Assembly (NCBI GenBank): GCA_003153075.1
Contig: PMBW01000072.1
Location: 1-6,973, forward strand
Reading direction: 5' to 3'
Length of the DNA stretch: 6,973 nt
Origin: Dehalococcoidia bacterium
Lineage (GTDB): Bacteria > Chloroflexota > Dehalococcoidia > Dehalococcoidales > Fen-1064
Part shown: positions 6,019-6,973 of the stretch, piece by piece
Layout: every line of letters starts with the position of its first letter
Numbering within the stretch: the stretch's first letter is position 1
Notes under the pieces: generated by a model
Database searches by the model: none
What the model was told of the DNA's origin: nothing
What the model saw: the letters and a program-made list of their open reading frames with translations, nothing else
Translations under genes and position numbers: made by a program

Positions 6019-6184
6019 ATGCTTAAATGCATACTTTTTTCTGATACTGGCCATAACTGAAACTGGAGGGGCATAAAAGTAGTAAAAACAAACTGAATAA
6101 TCGTCGATTCCATATTTCCACCGCAGCCGAAGGATAAAGCCGTTCAGTAAAAAGAGTGTAAATTTTAAAATTTTAGGAGGAGAA
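6019..6184 (+). promoter_or_regulatory. Long 5' leader of the acetate transporter gene, possibly structured
   Basis: The leader of about 165 nt lacks a convincing small ORF. ACTGAA occurs twice (6056-6061 and 6092-6097), and both copies are complementary to TTCAGT (6143-6148), so two mutually exclusive long-range pairings can be drawn. A T6 tract lies at 6035-6040. A 14-bp perfect AT palindrome (6160-6173) directly precedes the Shine-Dalgarno. I match it to no known riboswitch; the pairing is weak (6 bp) and unproven. Confidence 0.3.
6175..6180 (+). promoter_or_regulatory. Strong ribosome binding site of the acetate transporter gene
   Basis: A perfect AGGAGG, in the context TTTTAGGAGGAGAAATG, ends 4 nt before the ATG at 6185. 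It fixes the start codon and predicts high translation. It is the best Shine-Dalgarno in the window. Confidence 0.8.
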
Positions 6185-6811
6185 ATGACACTAGGAAAAC
6201 AAGTTAACGAAACCGTGACAAAAATCCAGGATACCACCAGTAATCCGGCCCCGCTGGGCTTACTGGGATTCGGTATGACGACCGTGCTCCTGAATCTGCA
6301 CAATGCCGGTTTTTACGCATTGAATACGATGATTTTGGGCATGGGTCTTTGTTACGGCGGTATCGCCCAGGTGATTGCCGGCATCCAGGAATGGAAAAAG
6401 GGAAATACCTTCGGGGCGACAGCATTCACTTCTTACGGCCTTTTCTGGCTCTCCCTGGTCGCATTATTAATGTTTCCGGGCACGGCCACTGATAAAACAG
6501 CGACCGCGTGCTACTTCTTTATGTGGGGTTTATTCACCCTGGTGATGTTCATCGGCACATTAAAGCTGAACAGAGCGTTACAGGTTGTTTTCGGCACGTT
6601 ATTCGTTCTTTTCTTCCTGTTGATGATCCGCGATGCCGCTTTTACCAACGCGCTCGATTTTTCAAAGACGATCGGCAAAATTGCCGGATACGAGGGAATC
6701 ATCTGCGGCGCATCCGCGGTCTACGCTGCTTTAGCCCAGGTTTTAAACGAAGTTTACGGCAAAGTAGTACTGCCGATCGGACCGGTTGTCGCCAAAGCAT
6801 CTAAAAAATAA
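6185..6811 (+). CDS. satP: Acetate uptake transporter, GPR1/FUN34/YaaH (SatP) family
   Basis: This 208-residue integral membrane protein has six evident helices; E. coli SatP has 188. The family signature is clear: [14 protein letters not shown] at residues 20-33, NLHNAG at 37-42, [20 protein letters not shown] at 57-76 followed by [12 protein letters not shown] (77-88), and [22 protein letters not shown] at 168-189 in the last helix. Known members move acetate, and in E. coli also succinate, across the inner membrane, as proton symporters or channel-like oligomers; related proteins may also work in export. The substrate here is therefore inferred by family. It has its own promoter-like sequence, a long leader, a very strong ribosome binding site and a downstream hairpin terminator, so it is probably a single-gene transcript. 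It reads away from the hydrogenase operon. The gene symbol is a family-level label. Confidence 0.93.
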   Translation: MTLGKQVNETVTKIQDTTSNPAPLGLLGFGMTTVLLNLHNAGFYALNTMILGMGLCYGGIAQVIAGIQEWKKGNTFGATAFTSYGLFWLSLVALLMFPGTATDKTATACYFFMWGLFTLVMFIGTLKLNRALQVVFGTLFVLFFLLMIRDAAFTNALDFSKTIGKIAGYEGIICGASAVYAALAQVLNEVYGKVVLPIGPVVAKASKK

Positions 6812-6834
6812 CTAAATAATTTGCAATCAGTTAG

Positions 6835-6890
6835 CAGCCGCCAGAATCCTTGGGGAACTGGCGGCTGTTGTTTGCTGCGAGGCAATTTTT
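6835..6890 (+). terminator. Hairpin terminator after the acetate transporter gene
   Basis: CAGCCGCCAG (6835-6844) pairs perfectly with CTGGCGGCTG (6858-6867) around a 13-nt loop, 23 nt after the stop codon. It is followed by a T-rich TTGTTT (6868-6873). A second, weak hairpin TTGC/GCAA (6872-6875 with 6882-6885) is followed by TTTTT (6886-6890) and could complete termination. The first stem is strong, but its T-tract is imperfect. Confidence 0.75.
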
Positions 6891-6939
6891 GCGTGTAGTG
6901 GAAAATAAAAAGAGAAGAAGTAAAAAGAAGGGTTGTTAA

Positions 6940-6973
6940 ATGGCCCGGGTTAGTGGTAATATAAGAATATCAA
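6940..6973 (+). CDS. Possible start of a further gene, cut by the right edge
   Basis: An ATG at 6940 opens a frame reading MARVSGNIRIS to the window end. AAGAAGGG (6925-6932) lies 7 nt upstream and could serve as a ribosome binding site. It follows the transporter terminator, where a new transcription unit is plausible. Only 11 codons are visible, no product can be recognised, and it may be chance. Confidence 0.22.
   Translation, partial: MARVSGNIRIS

Larger units (their letters stand above)
5773..6184. other. Intergenic region between the acetyltransferase and acetate-transporter genes
   Basis: This 412-bp stretch has no gene I can support. It holds a weak GGGC-ATT-GCCC hairpin (5789-5799) without a T-tract, a nested palindromic repeat element (5855-5911), an inverted repeat overlapping a strong promoter-like sequence (5974-6012), and a leader of about 165 nt before the transporter. 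A minus-strand reading frame crossing it (5860-6303) includes the peptide VGLDPAIQK, a typical spurious translation of this palindromic repeat class, so it is not a gene. Confidence 0.7.

Noticed and set aside
5860..6303. Minus-strand frame of 147 codons between the acetyltransferase and transporter genes
   Set aside because: It runs through the palindromic repeat (peptide VGLDPAIQK), the promoter region and antisense to the transporter start; it is a spurious translation of repeat DNA.
1..6973. CRISPR arrays, tRNA or rRNA genes, insertion sequences
   Set aside because: No regularly spaced repeats, no cloverleaf-like segments, no rRNA sequence and no transposase frame were seen in the window.

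Overview
The window looks like chromosomal DNA from an anaerobic Gram-negative-type bacterium with intermediate GC content. The main reason is a membrane-module operon of a group 4 (Hyf/Hyc-type, energy-converting) [NiFe] hydrogenase. An acetate-type transporter nearby and a dispersed palindromic intergenic repeat would fit a fermentative or syntrophic lineage such as Desulfobacterota/Syntrophales, but no marker gene fixes the taxonomy, so this is only inference.

Left part (1-4456, all minus strand, read right to left): hyfB, hyfC, hyfE and the first ~297 codons of hyfF, which runs off the left edge. The genes are packed with a 1-nt gap (B/C), a 4-nt ATGA overlap (C/E) and an 8-nt gap with the ribosome binding site inside the previous gene (E/F). 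Together they encode the proton-pumping membrane arm: HyfB and HyfF are antiporter-like (ND5/ND2/ND4-related), HyfC is the NuoH-like anchor and HyfE is NuoK-related. The catalytic subunits (HyfG/HyfI types) and the ferredoxin-like electron-transfer subunits are not in the window. No HyfD-like second antiporter gene lies between hyfC and hyfE.

Middle (4457-4905): a divergent intergenic region. A very good sigma70-like promoter (TTGACA, 18 nt, TATGAT) reads left into hyfB and would give a ~170-nt leader. A second promoter-like pair reads right into a GNAT acetyltransferase gene. The region also has a short TGAGTNN heptad repeat and small inverted repeats.

Right part (4906-6973, plus strand): a 288-aa GNAT-family N-acetyltransferase; a 412-bp gap with a nested palindromic repeat element and a strong promoter-like sequence overlapping an inverted repeat; a 208-aa acetate-uptake (GPR1/FUN34/YaaH, SatP) transporter with a ~165-nt leader and an excellent Shine-Dalgarno; a hairpin terminator; and possibly the first codons of another gene at the right edge.

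I see no wholly new system. The points most worth checking are the two long leaders (hyf and acetate transporter), the inverted repeat over the transporter promoter, and the palindromic repeat element.
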